Below, piece after piece: positions 62,130-64,000 of a stretch of 64,000 nucleotides of DNA. The position numbers and the translations under genes are program-made. The notes below the pieces were generated by a model that saw only the letters and a list, made by a program, of their open reading frames with translations, did no database searches and was not told the origin of the DNA. The number at the start of each line of letters is the position of its first letter. Within the stretch, counting starts at the first letter, position 1. Source of the stretch: Winogradskyella forsetii (lineage in GTDB: Bacteria > Bacteroidota > Bacteroidia > Flavobacteriales > Flavobacteriaceae); the NCBI RefSeq assembly GCF_013394595.1, contig NZ_CP053348.1, positions 1,364,001-1,428,000 on the forward strand, written 5' to 3'.

Positions 62130-62876
62130 TTATTCATAATCAAATTGTCGGGTGTAAATTAGCGTTTTATCGTCTTCAATTTGGTAAACTCTATTTTCAG
62201 AATCAAATACATAACTATATTCATAAAACCTTAATGGTTGGGAGTAATCGCCTCCATCAAAAGGATAGGCTTTTTCTGTTGCGAAAATATTTTTAAAATA
62301 GGGTTTATAGTCCATTCTTAAAATACCAATAGATTTGATTAAATTCAATGGGTTTCTTTTAGTTGAATCATAATTTAGATATTCTACATAAATTTCAGTC
62401 TCGTTTTCAATAGAAACTATATTTTGGTTTGATGAGTCATAATTGAAGTTTTTCGTTCGAATATTATCTGTAGAAAATCCTACCTTATGGTCGGTTAATA
62501 TTTCTCCACTAAAATTAAATTCAGATATTTTTTGATTCTGAATATTATAAACTTCGGCATTGTTATTTGTCCAAATTACATTAAAAAAAACTTCTCCATC
62601 TCTAATTTCTTTAAGAACACGTCCATTGTTGTCATACTCAAATGTGCTGAAATGACTATGCTGCGGATTACTAATATTTGTATAATTTTCGGAAATTACT
62701 TTTCCTTGTTCGTCGAAAGAATATTCCTGAATGTAAACAATTTCGTCTGGATAATTTGTCAATTTGACTGTATATTTAAGAGAAGTTACGAAGTCTTCAG
62801 TGGTTGTTTCATCGCCATCATCAGAGCTACATCCTAAAATTAGAAATCCGAAAAAAAGTAAGGTTAAATTTTTCAT
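62130..62876 (-). CDS. lipoprotein with YD-repeat-like strands
   Basis: 248 residues, lipobox ILGCSS (Cys16). Repeated EYSFDEQGKVISE, FEYDNNGRVLKEI and YVFDSENRVYQIE strands give a YD/RHS-like pattern as in DUF4595-type Bacteroidota lipoproteins. Outer membrane or surface; function unknown. Confidence 0.7.
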   Translation of the reverse strand: MKNLTLLFFGFLILGCSSDDGDETTTEDFVTSLKYTVKLTNYPDEIVYIQEYSFDEQGKVISENYTNISNPQHSHFSTFEYDNNGRVLKEIRDGEVFFNVIWTNNNAEVYNIQNQKISEFNFSGEILTDHKVGFSTDNIRTKNFNYDSSNQNIVSIENETEIYVEYLNYDSTKRNPLNLIKSIGILRMDYKPYFKNIFATEKAYPFDGGDYSQPLRFYEYSYVFDSENRVYQIEDDKTLIYTRQFDYE

Positions 62877-63059
62877 AGTATTTGGTGAAAATATTTAGTT
62901 TGGTCTCTGAGTATATGTAGTTAAAATTAAAGTAGTAAATATAAATTGAACCCGCAATAAATATCGGGTAATCGACAATTTTAAGAATTAAAACCAATTA
63001 TTATATGATACAGGAATACAAGTATGGAAGTGAAAAATTAATGGATTTTACTTGTTTTT

Positions 63060-63083
63060 TACCACAGTACTTTGTTGTGTGTA
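63060..63083. repeat. attC-like half-site N, start of a second array
   Basis: Ends in ACTTTG and GTTGTGTGTA (63074-63083), complementary to TACACACAAC at 63762-63771. The left arm was not recognised. Confidence 0.55.
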
Positions 63084-63094
63084 GTTGTTTTCAT

Positions 63095-63748
63095 TCAATT
63101 AGTTTTCTTTCCCATTTCGTATTTTCCAGTTTCAGCTAATTTTCCGTCATCGCTCCAAAGTTCATATTTGCCATGATGGATTTCTCCAACTTCCTCGTCA
63201 AATACATTGCCCAAATCTGTGTTGAAAATTTCGTAACTTTCTTTGATTCGTTCACATTCTTCGTCGTAGAATATTTCCAATTTGATTATTCCACCGTTTG
63301 AAAAGTGTATTTTGTTAAAGTCAAATTTGAATATACCATTTGCTTTTGTTTTCGTACCGGTTTTATAATCCTCGTGAAATCGGATAATAATATTCACTCT
63401 TTGGTATTGATTACTGTCTTGAAATTTCTCATTATCATTAAACTTGCTTTTCAAAAGAGTATTCTCCGAGTCCAAATAATTTCCGTTGTCAATGACGTAA
63501 TTTAAACTGTTGTTTTCATTGTAAACCTCAGTATAATATGCTATTCCATTTTTAATTCTATTTTTATAAGTCAATTTTGAATTTTGGTCATAATAGATTG
63601 AATTTCCATTAAAAGGTTCCCAACTGTTTTTGCTGAATAATACATTTTTAGTTTCCACAAGATTTGGCTCATCGATATATTCCGAATTATCCTGTGCAAA
63701 AAGACTGAACGTTTGTATCAAAAATAGAATTATTAATGTTTCTCTCAT
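63095..63748 (-). CDS. cassette gene: secreted MORN-like protein
   Basis: 217 residues from the ATG at 63748. Sec signal MRETLIILFLIQTFSLFAQ. The C-terminus HGKYELWSDDGKLAETGKYEMGKK is a MORN/YwqK-type repeat. Function unknown. Flanked by a perfect private 10-bp pair GTTGTGTGTA/TACACACAAC, so it belongs to the second cassette array. Confidence 0.65.
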   Translation of the reverse strand: MRETLIILFLIQTFSLFAQDNSEYIDEPNLVETKNVLFSKNSWEPFNGNSIYYDQNSKLTYKNRIKNGIAYYTEVYNENNSLNYVIDNGNYLDSENTLLKSKFNDNEKFQDSNQYQRVNIIIRFHEDYKTGTKTKANGIFKFDFNKIHFSNGGIIKLEIFYDEECERIKESYEIFNTDLGNVFDEEVGEIHHGKYELWSDDGKLAETGKYEMGKKTN

Positions 63749-63761
63749 TTTATTTTGCAAT

Positions 63762-63899
63762 TACACACAACGGATCCGTATATGAGAAGTAGCAGGTTAA
63801 AATGTAGTTACTTTTTAAGTTATAAACAAAGATAGCAGAAAAGAACAAAACTAATGTCTAGCTCTTAACTGCTATTTCTTATATACATTGTTGTGGTTA
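63762..63899. repeat. attC-like site O (138 bp, second subtype)
   Basis: Left TACACACAAC; long stem GTATATGAGAAGTAGCAG/CTGCTATTTCTTATATAC; right GTTGTGGTTA (63890-63899). The most complete example of the second subtype. Confidence 0.8.
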
Positions 63900-63904
63900 G
63901 TTTT

Positions 63905-64000
63905 TTATTCCTCTTTTGTCAACGTTATGTTCGTTGGCAGTTGAAACTCTAAATTGTTAGGTGGTGGGTCATTCGGTGTTCTAATACCACTTGTACCAAT
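63905..64000 (-). CDS. C-terminal end of a cassette gene (partial)
   Basis: Frame open to the window edge, ending TAA at 63905-63907: ...GIRTPNDPPPNNLEFQLPTNI then TLTKEE. Pro-rich tail, family unknown. Its stop lies 6 bp from attC-like site O, as in the other cassettes. Confidence 0.55.
   Translation of the reverse strand: MGTSGIRTPNDPPPNNLEFQLPTNITLTKEE

Noticed and set aside
1..64000. tRNA or rRNA genes
   Set aside because: No cloverleaf-like or rRNA-conserved stretch was recognised on reading; a tRNAscan run would settle it.

Overview
The window looks like chromosome of a marine or soil flavobacterium (Bacteroidota, Flavobacteriaceae). The DNA is AT-rich. Promoter -7 elements fit TAnnTTTG. 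Many genes are family-typical for this group: head-GIN/DUF2807 proteins, DUF2141, a type IX secretion C-terminal domain, 2TM-domain proteins, a LETM1-related protein, S46 dipeptidyl peptidase, and a PspC/PadR cassette. No rRNA, tRNA or CRISPR was seen. The genus cannot be fixed from the sequence alone.

Layout. 0-11.6 kb: stress and envelope housekeeping genes (DUF2383, a divergent SRAP protein, DUF1328, trxB, head-GIN proteins, PspC plus PadR, M50-like, DUF4870, DUF4442, AIM24-like). 12-15.5 kb: a copper locus (CxGxC protein, MbnP-like lipoprotein, MbnH-like di-haem enzyme, outer-membrane barrel). 15.6-24 kb: an oxyR 3' remnant, a TPR/HTH regulator, a large secreted M43 metalloprotease without a visible start codon, and the divergent oxyR-dps pair with two LysR boxes. 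24-31 kb: the classic DUF58-MoxR-DUF4350-DUF4129-membrane-SpoIIM cluster, divergent from RDD. 31-34 kb: TRIC channel, GNAT, transglutaminase. 49.7-63 kb: serine hydrolase, DUF2141, a LytS/LytTR module with three extra 2TM proteins, Fic, LETM1-related protein, a broken ECF sigma gene, and a DPP7-type S46 peptidase.

The most unusual region is about 34.0-49.6 kb, with a second copy starting at about 63.07 kb. Here mostly single genes, nearly all on the minus strand, are separated by about 138-bp imperfect palindromes. Each gene is bracketed by its own 8-10 bp complementary pair of the form GTTxxxxxx ... xxxxxxAAC. Stop codons abut the repeat. This is the expected architecture of an integron cassette array (attC-like sites; R' box before and R'' box after each cassette), but no integron integrase is present in the window. 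The cassettes encode small secreted or membrane proteins, a TPR protein, a DUF6933 protein, an SDR/DUF1772/HxlR group, and a 1150-residue SMEK-like/STAND NTPase that is a plausible phage-defence protein. One cassette carries no clear ORF. One cassette gene is split by an ISL3-type insertion sequence with a perfect 8-bp target duplication.

Several genes are decayed. A head-GIN gene and an ECF sigma gene each carry one in-frame TAA, and the M43 protease has TAA where its ATG should be.
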